A stretch of 64,000 bases of DNA. Source: Mesorhizobium sp. 113-3-3. GTDB taxonomy: Bacteria; Pseudomonadota; Alphaproteobacteria; Rhizobiales; Rhizobiaceae. Where the stretch lies: contig NZ_AP023243.1 in assembly GCF_016756495.1 (NCBI RefSeq), positions 1,550,001-1,614,000 on the forward strand, written 5' to 3'. Shown piece by piece: positions 54,268-63,843 of this stretch. The translations under genes were made by a program, and so were the position numbers. Numbering within the stretch: the stretch's first letter is position 1; each line of letters opens with the position of its first letter. The notes under the pieces are model-generated. The model was not told the DNA's origin. It was given only the letters and a program-made list of their open reading frames with translations, and ran no database searches.

Positions 54268-55296
54268 ATGGCCGGAGCCAGCAAAGCCGTCGCGGACAGT
54301 CGCGCCAACCTGCCTTTCGTCTATCGCCAGTACAGCGCCGAGCAGCTCAAGCAGGTGCTCTACAAGATGTACCTCATCCGCCGCTTCGAGGAGGGCGCGG
54401 AGGAAAGCTACGTGCGCGGCCTGATCCACGGCACCATGCACCTGTCGATCGGCCAGGAAGCCAGCGCCATGGGCATCTGCATGCCGCTTGGCGAGGATGA
54501 CCAGATCACCTCGACCCATCGCGGCCATGGCCATTGCATAGCCAAGGGCGCCGAGGTGAAGCGTATGTTCGCCGAGTTCTTCGGCAAGACCACGGGCTAC
54601 TGCAAGGGCCGTGGCGGCTCGATGCACATTGCCGATGTCGCCAAGGGCAATCTCGGCGCCAACGGCATCGTCGGCGGCGGCATCCCAATCGCCGTCGGTG
54701 CGGCACTTTCCTCCAAGATGATGAAGACCGGCAAGGTCGTCGTCTCCTTCTTCGGCGACGGCGCCAACAATGAGGGCGCCTTCCACGAGGCGCTCAACAT
54801 GGCTGCGGTCTGGAAGCTGCCGGTCATTTTCGTCTGCGAGAACAATGGTTACGGCATGTCGACATCGACCGCCCGTTCGACCGCGGTGAAGAACATCGCC
54901 GACCGTGCGGCCGCCTATTCGATGCCCGGCATCATCGTCAACGGCAATATCTTTTCGGAGGTCGCCGAGGCGTCATACAAGGCCGTCGAGCGCGCCCGTG
55001 CCGGCGAAGGGCCGACGCTGATCGAATCCAAGACCTACCGCCATCGCGGCCATTCCAAGAGCGACCGCAACCGCTATCGCACCAAGGAAGAGATCGAGGA
55101 CTGGATGTCGAACCGCGACCCGATCACGCTGTTCGAAAACGAGTTGCGGGAGTTCGGATTCATCGACGACAAGGGCATCGAGGCCATCCGCGACGCGGTC
55201 GCACAGGAGATCGCCGACGGCATCGAGTTCGCCAAGGCAAGCCCGTCGCCTGACGTCAGCGAGACCGGGAATTACGTGTATACGGAGCAGGCGTGA
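54268..55296 (+). CDS. 2-oxoacid/acetoin dehydrogenase E1 component, alpha subunit
   Basis: 342 residues. The thiamine-diphosphate motif is [20 protein letters not shown] near 167-187, continuing to [19 protein letters not shown] and [14 protein letters not shown] (phosphorylation-loop region) are typical of PDH/acetoin-type E1 alpha. It forms an alpha2-beta2 E1 with the next gene product. The substrate may be pyruvate or acetoin; with the unusual upstream dehydrogenase, a dedicated keto compound is also possible. It is coupled to E1-beta by a 1-nt overlap (TGATG). Confidence 0.88.
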   Translation: MAGASKAVADSRANLPFVYRQYSAEQLKQVLYKMYLIRRFEEGAEESYVRGLIHGTMHLSIGQEASAMGICMPLGEDDQITSTHRGHGHCIAKGAEVKRMFAEFFGKTTGYCKGRGGSMHIADVAKGNLGANGIVGGGIPIAVGAALSSKMMKTGKVVVSFFGDGANNEGAFHEALNMAAVWKLPVIFVCENNGYGMSTSTARSTAVKNIADRAAAYSMPGIIVNGNIFSEVAEASYKAVERARAGEGPTLIESKTYRHRGHSKSDRNRYRTKEEIEDWMSNRDPITLFENELREFGFIDDKGIEAIRDAVAQEIADGIEFAKASPSPDVSETGNYVYTEQA

Positions 55297-56294
55297 TGGA
55301 CGCGTTGGTGCGTGAACTGAGCTACGCCCAGGCGATCCAGGAAGCCATGGCGATCGCCATGGACATGGACGAACGCGTCTTCCTGATGGGTGAGGATATC
55401 GGCGTCTATGGCGGCGCCTTCCAGGTGACCGGCGATCTGGTCGAGCGCTTCGGCACCGAACGGGTCATCGACACGCCGATTTCGGAACTGGGTGGAGCGG
55501 GCGTCGCCGTCGGTGCAGCCCTCACCGGCATGCGGCCGATCTTCGAGTTTCAGTTTTCCGATTTCGCCACGCTCGCCATGGAGCAGATCGTCAACCAGGC
55601 TGCCAAGATGCGCTTCATGCTGGGCGGCGAGGTTTCGGTTCCCGTGGTGATGCGCTTTCCCGCCGGTTCGGGCACCGGAGCGGCGGCGCAGCACAGCCAG
55701 AGCCTCGAGGCCTGGCTCGGCCATGTGCCGGGCCTGAAGGTCATCCAGCCGGCGACGCCCTATGATGCCAAGGGCATGCTTCTGGCGGCGGTCGCCGACC
55801 CCGATCCGGTGATGATCTTCGAGCACAAGCTGCTCTACAAGATGAAGGGCCGGGTGCCTGAAGGCTATTACACGGTGCCGATCGGCAAGGCCGATATCCG
55901 CCGCGAGGGCCGCGATCTCACCATCGTCGCGACCTCGATCATGGTGCAGAAGGCGCTCGACGCCGCCGCGACGCTGGAAGCCGAAGGCATCGACGTCGAA
56001 GTCGTCGACCTCCGGACCATCCGGCCGATGGACAAGCAGACCGTCATCGACAGCGTCAAGAAGACGTCGCGGCTGATGTGCGTCTACGAAGCGGTCAAGA
56101 CGCTGGGCATCGGCGCCGAGGTCAGCGCGATGGTCGCCGAGAGCGAGGCGTTCGACTATCTCGATGCGCCGATCGTGCGGCTGGGCGGCGCCGAGACGCC
56201 GATCCCCTACAATCCGGAGCTGGAGAAGGCGACGGTGCCGCAGGTTCCCGACATCATCAGCGCCGCGCGCGACCTCGTAAAAGGGGTCCGCTGA
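55296..56294 (+). CDS. 2-oxoacid/acetoin dehydrogenase E1 component, beta subunit
   Basis: 332 residues from the ATG at 55296 (a GTG one codon earlier is possible). Transketolase-like pyrimidine-binding domain: [20 protein letters not shown], then [20 protein letters not shown], and C-terminal domain [20 protein letters not shown]. It lies 3 nt before the E2 gene. All conserved E1-beta segments are present. Confidence 0.89.
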   Translation: MDALVRELSYAQAIQEAMAIAMDMDERVFLMGEDIGVYGGAFQVTGDLVERFGTERVIDTPISELGGAGVAVGAALTGMRPIFEFQFSDFATLAMEQIVNQAAKMRFMLGGEVSVPVVMRFPAGSGTGAAAQHSQSLEAWLGHVPGLKVIQPATPYDAKGMLLAAVADPDPVMIFEHKLLYKMKGRVPEGYYTVPIGKADIRREGRDLTIVATSIMVQKALDAAATLEAEGIDVEVVDLRTIRPMDKQTVIDSVKKTSRLMCVYEAVKTLGIGAEVSAMVAESEAFDYLDAPIVRLGGAETPIPYNPELEKATVPQVPDIISAARDLVKGVR

Positions 56295-56297
56295 AAC

Positions 56298-57617
56298 ATG
56301 CCGACTGAAGTCATTCTTCCCAAGGTCGACATGGACATGGCGACCGGACAGATCTCGCGCTGGTTCGCCGAGGAAGGCGCCCGGGTCAAGAAGGGCGACG
56401 TGCTGTTCGAGATCGAGACCGACAAGGCGGCGATGGAGATCGATGCACCGGCCAGCGGCGTCTTGCGCGACGTCACCGGCAAGGAAGGCGTCGATATTCC
56501 GGTCGGTGCGCCGGTGGCGTGGATCTATGCCGACGACGAGGCCTATGGGGCCAAGCAGGACGCGGCTCCAATCTCCCCACCCGTGGGGGAGATGTCGGCG
56601 AAGCCGACAGAGGGGCGCGCTGCCCTGCCGGACATCTCCCCCACAAGGGGGGAGATTGGCCAATCGCCGTCGGGCGCACGCGCGACACCGCTTGCCCGAC
56701 GTTTGGCCCGTGAGGCAGGTCTTGCCCTTGCCAGCATCATCGGCACCGGCCCGCATGGCCGGGTGGTCAAGGCGGATGTTGACGCGGCGGTTGGCAAGGG
56801 CGCAGCCAAGGAAGTCCCCGCGGTGGCTCCTGAAGCTCCCGCTGCTTCCGCGCCGGCGGTCAAACCGATGTCGGACGATCAGGTGCTGAAGCTGTTCGAG
56901 CAGGGCTCCTACGACCTCATCCCGCACGACAATATGCGCAAGACCATTGCGCGCCGCCTGGTCGAGGCAAAATCCACCATTCCGCATTTTTATCTCACGC
57001 TCGACTGCGAGCTCGACGCGCTCCTGGCATTGCGCACGCAGATCAATGCCGCGGCACCCATGAAGAAGACCGACAAGGGCGAGGCGCCAGCCTACAAGCT
57101 GTCGGTCAACGATATGGTCATCAAGGCGATGGCTTTGGCATTGAAGGCGGTGCCGGATGCCAATGCCTCATGGACAGAAAGTGCCATGGTCAAGCACAAG
57201 CACGCCGATGTCGGTGTTGCCGTCTCGATCCCCGGTGGCCTGATCACGCCGATCATTCGGCATGCGGACGAAAAGACGCTGTCGACCATCTCCAACGAGA
57301 TGAAGGATCTGGCCAGCCGCGCCCGCAGCCGCAAGCTGAAGCCAGAAGAATATCAGGGCGGTACGACAGCCGTCTCCAACCTCGGCATGTTCGGCATCAA
57401 GGATTTTGCCGCCGTCATCAACCCGCCGCATGCGACGATCCTGGCGGTCGGCGCCGGCGAGGAGCGGGCGGTGGTCAAGAATGGCGAGATCAAGATTGCC
57501 ACCGTCATGTCGGTGACGCTGTCGACCGACCATCGCGCCGTCGACGGAGCACTCGGCGCGGAACTGCTGGCCGCCTTCAAGAACCTCATCGAAAACCCGA
57601 TGGGCATGCTCGTCTAG
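56298..57617 (+). CDS. Dihydrolipoamide acyltransferase (E2) with in-frame repeat in the linker
   Basis: 439 residues. A single lipoyl domain (1-80) with lipoyl lysine K43 in EIETDKAAMEID; a linker; the peripheral-subunit-binding domain (about 133-168, TPLARRLAREAGLALASIIG); and the catalytic domain with H412 in TDHRAVDG. Residues 92-120 of the linker (starting ISPPVGEMS and ending ISPTRGEIG) are the translation of a palindromic DNA element. No E3 gene follows, so the complex must borrow dihydrolipoamide dehydrogenase from elsewhere. Confidence 0.9.
   Translation: MPTEVILPKVDMDMATGQISRWFAEEGARVKKGDVLFEIETDKAAMEIDAPASGVLRDVTGKEGVDIPVGAPVAWIYADDEAYGAKQDAAPISPPVGEMSAKPTEGRAALPDISPTRGEIGQSPSGARATPLARRLAREAGLALASIIGTGPHGRVVKADVDAAVGKGAAKEVPAVAPEAPAASAPAVKPMSDDQVLKLFEQGSYDLIPHDNMRKTIARRLVEAKSTIPHFYLTLDCELDALLALRTQINAAAPMKKTDKGEAPAYKLSVNDMVIKAMALALKAVPDANASWTESAMVKHKHADVGVAVSIPGGLITPIIRHADEKTLSTISNEMKDLASRARSRKLKPEEYQGGTTAVSNLGMFGIKDFAAVINPPHATILAVGAGEERAVVKNGEIKIATVMSVTLSTDHRAVDGALGAELLAAFKNLIENPMGMLV
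56571..56656. repeat. Palindromic repeat element inserted in frame within the E2 gene
   Basis: Two hairpin halves flank a GC-rich core: ATCTCCCCAC...GTGGGGGAGAT (56571-56593) and ATCTCCCCC...GGGGGGAGAT (56634-56656). The ends of the whole 86-bp block are themselves inverted (ATCTCCCC / GGGGAGAT). I recognise the sequence type from the numerous intergenic repeats of Mesorhizobium and relatives. Here it keeps the frame open and lies in the flexible linker. Confidence 0.85.
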
Positions 57618-57871
57618 CGCCAGTCGGGCGCCTTTGATGAGTGTTGGAACATAGCTCCTAGGTCTGGCGTCCAGTTGCGCCAACAGGCTCGCGGAAGGCC
57701 AGGTCCGCGGGCCCTCCTGTCGTGCCGTCAGGGCATCTCATGCCAAGCTGTCGCTTGATCCGATCGCGCATGTGCGCTGTCATCCACCAGTCATATGCGC
57801 CGTGCAGGGAGGAAGAGACGGGGAGCCGGCCAGGGCCGGACCGGTCATGCACAGACAAGACAGGAGGTCTC

Positions 57872-58858
57872 ATGAAGACGCTATTCATCAAGCTGCTGGC
57901 CAGCCAGCTGGCGCTCGCGGCAACTTTGTTTGCCGGCGTGGCAAATGCCGAAACGCTGACGCTCTACACATCGCAGCCGGAAGCGGACGCAGCCAAGACC
58001 GTGGATGCCTTCAAGAAGGCGCAGCCCGGCATCGACGTGACCATCTATCGGTCCGGAACCAGCGATATCCTGACCAAGATGGCGGCCGAGTTTGCCGCCG
58101 GCAGCCCGCAGCCCGACGTGCTCTTGATCGCCGACGCGGTCTCGATGGAGCTGTTGAAGAAAGACGACCGGCTGCTGCCCTATGCCGAGGCCAAGCTCGA
58201 CGGCATCGAGGCGGATGCCTATGACGCCGACAAGACCTATTTCGGCAGCAAGCTGATCACCACCGGCATCGTCTACAACACCGCGGCCGCCGAGAAGCCG
58301 GAGCATTGGGCCGATCTCGCCAAGCCCGCCTATGCCGATAGCCTGGTCATGCCGAGCCCGCTCTATTCGGGTGCGGCGGCCTATCTGCTTTCGGGCTTTG
58401 CCGGCGATACCAACTATGGCTGGGATTTCTTCCAGAAGCTGAAGGCCAACAACACCGTCAGCGTGCGCGGCAATGGCGCGGTGCTGAAGTCGGTGGCCTC
58501 GGGCGAGAAGCCCTATGGCATCCTCGTCGACTTCATGGCGATGAACGCCAAGAAGAAGGGTTCGCCGGTCGAGTTCGTGTTCCCGAGCGAAGGCGTGCCG
58601 GCGGTGACCGAGCCGGTCGCCATCATGAAGACCGCTAGGAATGTCGACGGCGCCAAGAAGTTCGTCGACTTCATTCTGTCGGATGAAGGCCAGAAGCTGG
58701 CGCTGTCCATGGGCTACCTGCCGGCGCGCGCCTCGGTCGGCCGTCCCGAATGGCTGCCGGAAGGCGTCAAGGTCAAGGTGATGCCGTTCGACACCAAGGC
58801 AATCGTCGCCAAGACCGACGCCGACAAGGCGAAGTTCCAGGAACTGTTCGGCGGCTGA
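57872..58858 (+). CDS. Fe(III)-type ABC transporter substrate-binding protein
   Basis: 328 residues with a signal peptide (about 1-27, cleavage ANA-ETL). The mature start LTLYTSQPEADAAKTVDAFK and the region PDVLLIADAVSMELLK are typical of the ferric/phosphonate/thiamine-type family (AfuA/FbpA/PhnS-like). A consensus AGGAGGT lies 7 nt before the ATG. The protein lacks a clear Tyr-Tyr iron pair, so the ligand could be iron, a phosphonate or another small anion. It is followed by the fused permease and ATPase. Confidence 0.86.
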   Translation: MKTLFIKLLASQLALAATLFAGVANAETLTLYTSQPEADAAKTVDAFKKAQPGIDVTIYRSGTSDILTKMAAEFAAGSPQPDVLLIADAVSMELLKKDDRLLPYAEAKLDGIEADAYDADKTYFGSKLITTGIVYNTAAAEKPEHWADLAKPAYADSLVMPSPLYSGAAAYLLSGFAGDTNYGWDFFQKLKANNTVSVRGNGAVLKSVASGEKPYGILVDFMAMNAKKKGSPVEFVFPSEGVPAVTEPVAIMKTARNVDGAKKFVDFILSDEGQKLALSMGYLPARASVGRPEWLPEGVKVKVMPFDTKAIVAKTDADKAKFQELFGG

Positions 58859-58947
58859 TCCGGCAGTCGTGGCGGGATGCCGTCCGGATGGCATCGCGTC
58901 TTCGACAAATTCCGGTCGCACCGGTGATCGATCTCGGGAAATCAATC

Positions 58948-60651
58948 ATGTCGACACGCATCAGGGAAAGCCGGGGCCAGGAGATGGTCCTGACGGCGGC
59001 TGTGGCCGTCGTCATCGTGCTGCTTTCGCTGCTGCCCATGCTGCGCCTCGTCAAGGAGATCGTGGCACCTGGCGGCACCTTGTCGACCATGACCATTGAG
59101 GTCGGGTTGCGGAGCCCGGCGACATGGATCGCGACATGGCACACGCTGGTCGTCGGCATTGGCGGCACCTTGCTTGCGGTGCTGTCGGGAACGCTGGTGG
59201 CGGTGCTGGTCTCGCTGACCGACATACGCGGCCGCGGTGCCCTGGTGCTCTGCTACGTCATGCCGCTGATGATCGCGCCGCAGGTGACGGCGCTGGCCTG
59301 GCTGCAATTGTTCGGCCCGGCAAGCCCATTCCTCAAGCTGTTCGGCGCGGCACCGCCGCTCGGCACCAAGAACGCGCTCTATTCGACCTCGGGCATCATC
59401 CTGTTGCTTGGCGTGCAATATGGCCCGCTGGTGTTCCTGCTGGTGCGGGCCGGGCTGCGCAAGCTGCCGCGCGAACTGGTCGAGGCGGCACGCGCCGGCG
59501 GCGCCGGTTGGTGCACTGTGCTGGTCACCATCGTACTGCCTTTGATGACGCCCTCGATCATGGCGGCGGCCGCACTTGCCTTCGTCTCCTGCGTCGGCAA
59601 TTTCGGCATCCCGGCCTTCCTCGGCATTCCCGCCAATTATCTGGTTCTGCCGACCTTGATCTATCAGAAGCTGGCCGGCGGCGGTCCGGCCGTGCTCGGC
59701 GAGACCGCGTTCCTGTCGGTGCTGATCGGCGTCATCGCCATGGCCGGCATCCTCGCCCAGGAAGTGATGAGCCGCCGCCGCGACTACCGCATCTCTTCGA
59801 CATCGCTGGCGGCCGAACCCTACGAACTCGGCCGCTGGCGCCCCGCCGTCCAGGCCGGCATGTGGCTGCTGATCGTGCTGGTGCTGTTCCTGCCGCTGTT
59901 CGGGCTGGTGCTGACCTCGCTGGTGCCCGGCTACGGCATCGCGCTCACCGCCAAGACGGCGACGCTCGACAATTACCGCTTCGTGCTGTTCGAGCATGAT
60001 GCCGCAAAGCGCGCCTTCTTCAACAGTTTCTGGCTGTCGATCGCCGCCGCCTTCTTCGCGGTCATGGTCGCCGTGCCCGTCGGCTATCTCATCGCCTGGG
60101 GCAAGCAGCGCTGGGTGCGGCTGCTCAATCTGTCGGTCGAGCTGCCCTATGCCTTGCCCGGCGTGGTGCTGGCGATCGCCTCGCTGCTGCTTTTCCTGCG
60201 ACCGATCCCGATGACCGGCATCCAGCTCTACAACACGGTCTGGATCATCCTCTACGCCTATCTCGCCCGCTTCCTGGTGCTGGCGCTGCGGCCGACCATC
60301 AGCGGCTATCACCAGATCGACCGGGCGCTGGAAGAGGCCGCACAGGTGGCGGGCGCCGGGCTGTTCACGCGCCTGCGCACCATCGTCTTCCCGCTGGTCG
60401 CACCGGCGGCGATCGCCGGCGGTCTTTTGATCTTCATGACGGCGCTCAGCGAGCTCACCGTCTCGGCGCTGCTTTGGTCGTCGGGTTCCGAGACGATCGG
60501 CGTGGTGATGTTTTCCTTCGAGCAGGGCGGCGATTCCAACTACGCGGCGGCGATGTCCGTCATCACGGTCGCGGTCACCTTCGTGCTGATGCTGGTGACC
60601 AATCTGCTTGCCCCTCATCTTCCGAGTGGAGTTCTGCCATGGCGCGACTGA
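58948..60651 (+). CDS. ABC transporter permease, two fused domains (FbpB type)
   Basis: 567 residues from the ATG at 58948 (in-frame ATG at 58888 possible). About twelve membrane spans in two homologous halves, each with an EAA loop: LVEAARAGGAGWCTVLVTIV (near 180-200) and LEEAAQVAGAGLFTRLRTIV (near 465-485). The fused architecture is typical of FbpB/AfuB/ThiP-type iron or thiamine permeases. It overlaps the ATPase gene by 13 nt. Confidence 0.88.
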   Translation: MSTRIRESRGQEMVLTAAVAVVIVLLSLLPMLRLVKEIVAPGGTLSTMTIEVGLRSPATWIATWHTLVVGIGGTLLAVLSGTLVAVLVSLTDIRGRGALVLCYVMPLMIAPQVTALAWLQLFGPASPFLKLFGAAPPLGTKNALYSTSGIILLLGVQYGPLVFLLVRAGLRKLPRELVEAARAGGAGWCTVLVTIVLPLMTPSIMAAAALAFVSCVGNFGIPAFLGIPANYLVLPTLIYQKLAGGGPAVLGETAFLSVLIGVIAMAGILAQEVMSRRRDYRISSTSLAAEPYELGRWRPAVQAGMWLLIVLVLFLPLFGLVLTSLVPGYGIALTAKTATLDNYRFVLFEHDAAKRAFFNSFWLSIAAAFFAVMVAVPVGYLIAWGKQRWVRLLNLSVELPYALPGVVLAIASLLLFLRPIPMTGIQLYNTVWIILYAYLARFLVLALRPTISGYHQIDRALEEAAQVAGAGLFTRLRTIVFPLVAPAAIAGGLLIFMTALSELTVSALLWSSGSETIGVVMFSFEQGGDSNYAAAMSVITVAVTFVLMLVTNLLAPHLPSGVLPWRD

Positions 60652-61730
60652 GCCTGGACCGTGTGACCAAGAGCTTCGCCGACTTCGATGCGGTCAAGGA
60701 TGTCTCGATCGACGTCGCCGACGGCGAGTTCCTGGCGGTGCTTGGGCCTTCCGGTTGCGGCAAGACGACATTGCTGCGGCTCGTCGCCGGCTTCGAGAAA
60801 GTGAGTTCGGGCGAGATCCGCATCGGCAGCGATGTCGTGTCGAACAGCGGCGGCAGCGTCGCGCCGGAAAAGCGGCGCGTCGGCATCGTCTTCCAGAACT
60901 ACGCGCTGTGGCCGCACATGACGGTTGCCGAGAATATCGGCTATTCGCTTAAGGTGGCGAAGCTCGACAAGGCGGTCGCGCGCCGGAAGGTCGAGGACGC
61001 GCTCGCCCTGGTCAATCTGCAGGGGCTGGGCGAGCGCAGGCCGGCCAATCTCTCCGGCGGCCAGCGCCAGCGCGTCGCACTCGCGCGCTGCCTCGTCGCC
61101 GCGCCGTCGCTGGTGTTGTTCGACGAGCCGCTTGCCAATCTCGATGTCCATCTGAGAGCCTCGATGGAGGATGAGTTCGCCGCCTTCCACAAGCGCACCG
61201 GCACGACCATCGTCTACATCACCCATGATCAGGCCGAGGCGATGGCGCTGGCCGACCGCATCGCGGTGATGGACCATGGCCGTCTTGCGCAGCTCGCGAC
61301 GCCGCGCAAGCTATATCATGAGCCGGCAAATGAAATGGTCGCCTCCTTCATCTCGCAGGGCATCCTGCTGCCGGCGGATGTCCTGACGGACGAAGAAGGC
61401 GGCCATTGCAAGGTCAGGGTTCTGGGAACCGAACTGCTGGTCCGCTGCCGCCCCGGCGAGCGGCCACGTGCGGGTGCCAAGATCTGCTGCCGGTCGGCCG
61501 ATCTCGACATGTCGCCGGACGGGGCCGGCTTCGACGGTCTCGTCAAACGGGTGATCTATCAGGGAGGGGCGGCCCGAATCGAATTCACGCCTTCCGCTGG
61601 CCCTGATCTCACCTTGCATTTCGAACAGCCAGATCCGGTTACGCTGGAGAGTGGGGTCCAGGCACGGCTGCGCATAAAATCCGGCTGGCTGATCCCGGCT
61701 GCGGCCGCGGAACAGAGCCTTGGGGCTTGA
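60639..61730 (+). CDS. ABC transporter ATP-binding protein (FbpC/PotA type)
   Basis: 363 residues: Walker A GPSGCGKTTLLR, signature LSGGQRQRVALARCLV, Walker B LVLFDEPLANLDVHLR, H-loop ITHDQAEAMALA, and a C-terminal TOBE region (about 285-355). It is co-translated with the fused permease (13-nt overlap) and completes the importer. Confidence 0.89.
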   Translation: MARLSLDRVTKSFADFDAVKDVSIDVADGEFLAVLGPSGCGKTTLLRLVAGFEKVSSGEIRIGSDVVSNSGGSVAPEKRRVGIVFQNYALWPHMTVAENIGYSLKVAKLDKAVARRKVEDALALVNLQGLGERRPANLSGGQRQRVALARCLVAAPSLVLFDEPLANLDVHLRASMEDEFAAFHKRTGTTIVYITHDQAEAMALADRIAVMDHGRLAQLATPRKLYHEPANEMVASFISQGILLPADVLTDEEGGHCKVRVLGTELLVRCRPGERPRAGAKICCRSADLDMSPDGAGFDGLVKRVIYQGGAARIEFTPSAGPDLTLHFEQPDPVTLESGVQARLRIKSGWLIPAAAAEQSLGA

Positions 61731-61904
61731 TAAATATCGGCTTGTCGTGAATGTCAGGACGGACGCTGCTCATTGAGGCGCGTCAGCGGCCCGTGCAGGT
61801 GCGCCTGTGTCGACCATACCGATCACCGAGCTGTCAGCGGCAAAACCGCGCCAATCCGATGCCTGTGCTTGAAGCCGCCGCTATTTCATTCCACATCGGG
61901 CGTA

Positions 61905-63068
61905 ATGAACGGCAAGATACGAGAGTGGGTTCGCAATTGGCGATGGGCCTTGGCCGCATCGCTGATCCTGCATGCCTTGATCGGAGCGTTCTTGTTCTTT
62001 GGCGTGCCGAGATCCGAGCAGCAGCCGGATCAGCAGGAACAGCCCGTCAATGTCACGATTGTGCCGCCGCCCGAGAAGCCCAAGCCGAAACCTGCTCCAG
62101 AGCCACCGGAGCCTAAGGCTGAAAAGAAGGCTGAAAAGCCGCCTGAACAAAAGCCCCCTCCGGAGCCACCGAAAACGCCAGACGACCATGTTCTGAAGCG
62201 GGTCTTCCAGTACGGCCAGAAAGATACGGGCCCGGAGAAATCGCTCGACGGAAGCAGCGCCAAACCCAACACGCCGTCACCGGCCAAGGATGAGCCGGCG
62301 AAGCCGCCGGTAGTACCGACACCCGCGCCGACCCAGCCCGCCCCGGCTGCAACGCCACAGCAGAAGGCAGAGCCCAGCAAGCCTGACGAGAAGCCGGCAA
62401 CCGCCGCGCCGGACGAAAAACCTGCGCAAAGCGAGGAAAAGCAGGCGACCGAGGATACTGACAAACAGCAGCCCGACAAACAGGAGGCGGCGCCGCAAAC
62501 CGACGAGGAGCAAGCCGTCGTGGCGCCAAAGCCATTGGCGGCCGAGGCCGGCAACAAGCCAGCGCCCGCGGCCGGAAAGGCAAAACCCAAACCTGCAAAG
62601 ACGATGAGTTTCAAATCGGCGCGAGCCTTCAAAGCCCCAGGCGGCAAAGCAGCGAAGTCAAGTCCCGCGAACACTGCCGCTGCAGGATCGCCGATCTATT
62701 CCGGCCTTCCGGGTGTTCGAAAGCTCTTCTCGCAGGGGGCAACCGGCGATGCATTCGCCACAAGCTCCATGGAGAACGTGCCGCGCGGTCAGCGCGTGGC
62801 CACCCTTTGCGGCAATGTTCTGAGCCAGGAACTGCAAAGTGCCGACTATTCGATCAAATGGGTGCCAACCATTCAGCTGGACAAAGGCAATGTCCTCAAT
62901 CCTCCGCTGGCCGCCTTCAGCACGAGAAACACCTGGTACAATCTGAACTTCCGGTGCGAGGTCGACGCCGATGCGACGAGGGTGCTGTCGTTCAACTTCC
63001 GTGTGGGGTCAATAGTCCCGCCCGGCGAATGGGCCAGCCGTGGATTCACCAAGTATCCGCTGAATTAG
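61905..63068 (+). CDS. TonB-like proline-rich membrane protein (DUF930-like C-terminus)
   Basis: 387 residues from the ATG at 61905. A short cytoplasmic N-terminus, one membrane helix (WALAASLILHALIGAFLFFG, about 12-32), then about 230 residues rich in Pro, Lys, Glu and Ala with KPKPKPAPEPPEPKAEKKAE-type repeats, and a globular C-terminal domain (about 265-387) with two Cys (ATLCGNVLS and NFRCEVD). The layout mimics TonB/TolA, which span the periplasm. The C-terminal domain resembles DUF930 proteins of rhizobia. No ExbB/ExbD genes are adjacent. Its 3' end overlaps the convergent HAD gene by 4 nt. Confidence 0.72.
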   Translation: MNGKIREWVRNWRWALAASLILHALIGAFLFFGVPRSEQQPDQQEQPVNVTIVPPPEKPKPKPAPEPPEPKAEKKAEKPPEQKPPPEPPKTPDDHVLKRVFQYGQKDTGPEKSLDGSSAKPNTPSPAKDEPAKPPVVPTPAPTQPAPAATPQQKAEPSKPDEKPATAAPDEKPAQSEEKQATEDTDKQQPDKQEAAPQTDEEQAVVAPKPLAAEAGNKPAPAAGKAKPKPAKTMSFKSARAFKAPGGKAAKSSPANTAAAGSPIYSGLPGVRKLFSQGATGDAFATSSMENVPRGQRVATLCGNVLSQELQSADYSIKWVPTIQLDKGNVLNPPLAAFSTRNTWYNLNFRCEVDADATRVLSFNFRVGSIVPPGEWASRGFTKYPLN

Positions 63069-63745
63069 GCCGGCACGCCGATCCCGGCCAATTGCCGGCT
63101 AACTTCTTGCCAGTCGGCGCAGACGAAATCGGCGCCGGCCGCCGTCAGCCGCGCGCCATGCTCGGCATAGGTGTGGCCACCACCGGTGTAGCCGATCGCC
63201 GTCATGCCGGCGGCGACCGCGCCCTGGATGCCGAAGGGCGAATCCTCGATGACGATGCAGTCGGCCGGATCGGCGCCCATCCTGAGGGCGGCGAACAGGA
63301 AGATGTCGGGCGCCGGCTTGCCGTTCTTGACCATGGAGGAGCTGTAGATCGCCTCGCCGAAGAAATGCGCCAGACCGGTGACGGCAAGGCTGTGGTTTAT
63401 CCGCTCGACGGAGGATGATGAGGCAACGCAGCGGTCGCCCTCGAGCGTTTGCAGAAATGCCGCGATTCCCGGCGTAGGCCTCAATTCCTCGGTGAACAGC
63501 ACCTTGGTCTCGGCCCAGATGTCGCCATCCGCGGCAGCGGGAAACTGATGGCCGGTCAATTCCTTGATCCGCACGATGATGTCGGACTGCTTCATGCCGA
63601 CGCACTGGGCGATGATGCCGCCATGGACGCCGGGCATGCCGTGCTTTTCATAGACGCGCTCATAGGCCCTGGCGGCCAGCGGCTCGCTGTCGACGAGAAC
63701 ACCGTCGCAATCGAAAATGATAGGCCTTCCTCGCGCCACGCGCAT
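63065..63745 (-). CDS. HAD-superfamily phosphatase (subfamily IA)
   Basis: 226 residues. The nucleophile/acid pair is D11-x-D13 in IIFDCDGVLVDSEP, motif II is ASSSSVERI, and motifs III/IV are KPAPDIFLFAALRMG and VIEDSPFGIQGAVAAGM. The helical cap lies at about 20-85. It resembles beta-phosphoglucomutase and phosphoglycolate-phosphatase relatives that hydrolyse small phosphorylated metabolites. Substrate is not assignable. Confidence 0.88.
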   Translation of the reverse strand: MRVARGRPIIFDCDGVLVDSEPLAARAYERVYEKHGMPGVHGGIIAQCVGMKQSDIIVRIKELTGHQFPAAADGDIWAETKVLFTEELRPTPGIAAFLQTLEGDRCVASSSSVERINHSLAVTGLAHFFGEAIYSSSMVKNGKPAPDIFLFAALRMGADPADCIVIEDSPFGIQGAVAAGMTAIGYTGGGHTYAEHGARLTAAGADFVCADWQEVSRQLAGIGVPA

Positions 63746-63843
63746 GTCTCCTCACGTCAAATCTCGCACATCGCTATCGTCAAAAAGTCAAATGTTCAAT
63801 AGTGCGATGTCTCGGCGCGTTTTGAGCCTGAAAGGGTGGGCAG

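Noticed and set aside
57651..57676. GGAAC followed by CGTC about 17 nt later, upstream of the Fe-type binding protein.
   Set aside because: The -10 element is CGTC, not CGTT, and the spacing differs from the five exact EcfG sites; it is also about 200 nt from the start codon.
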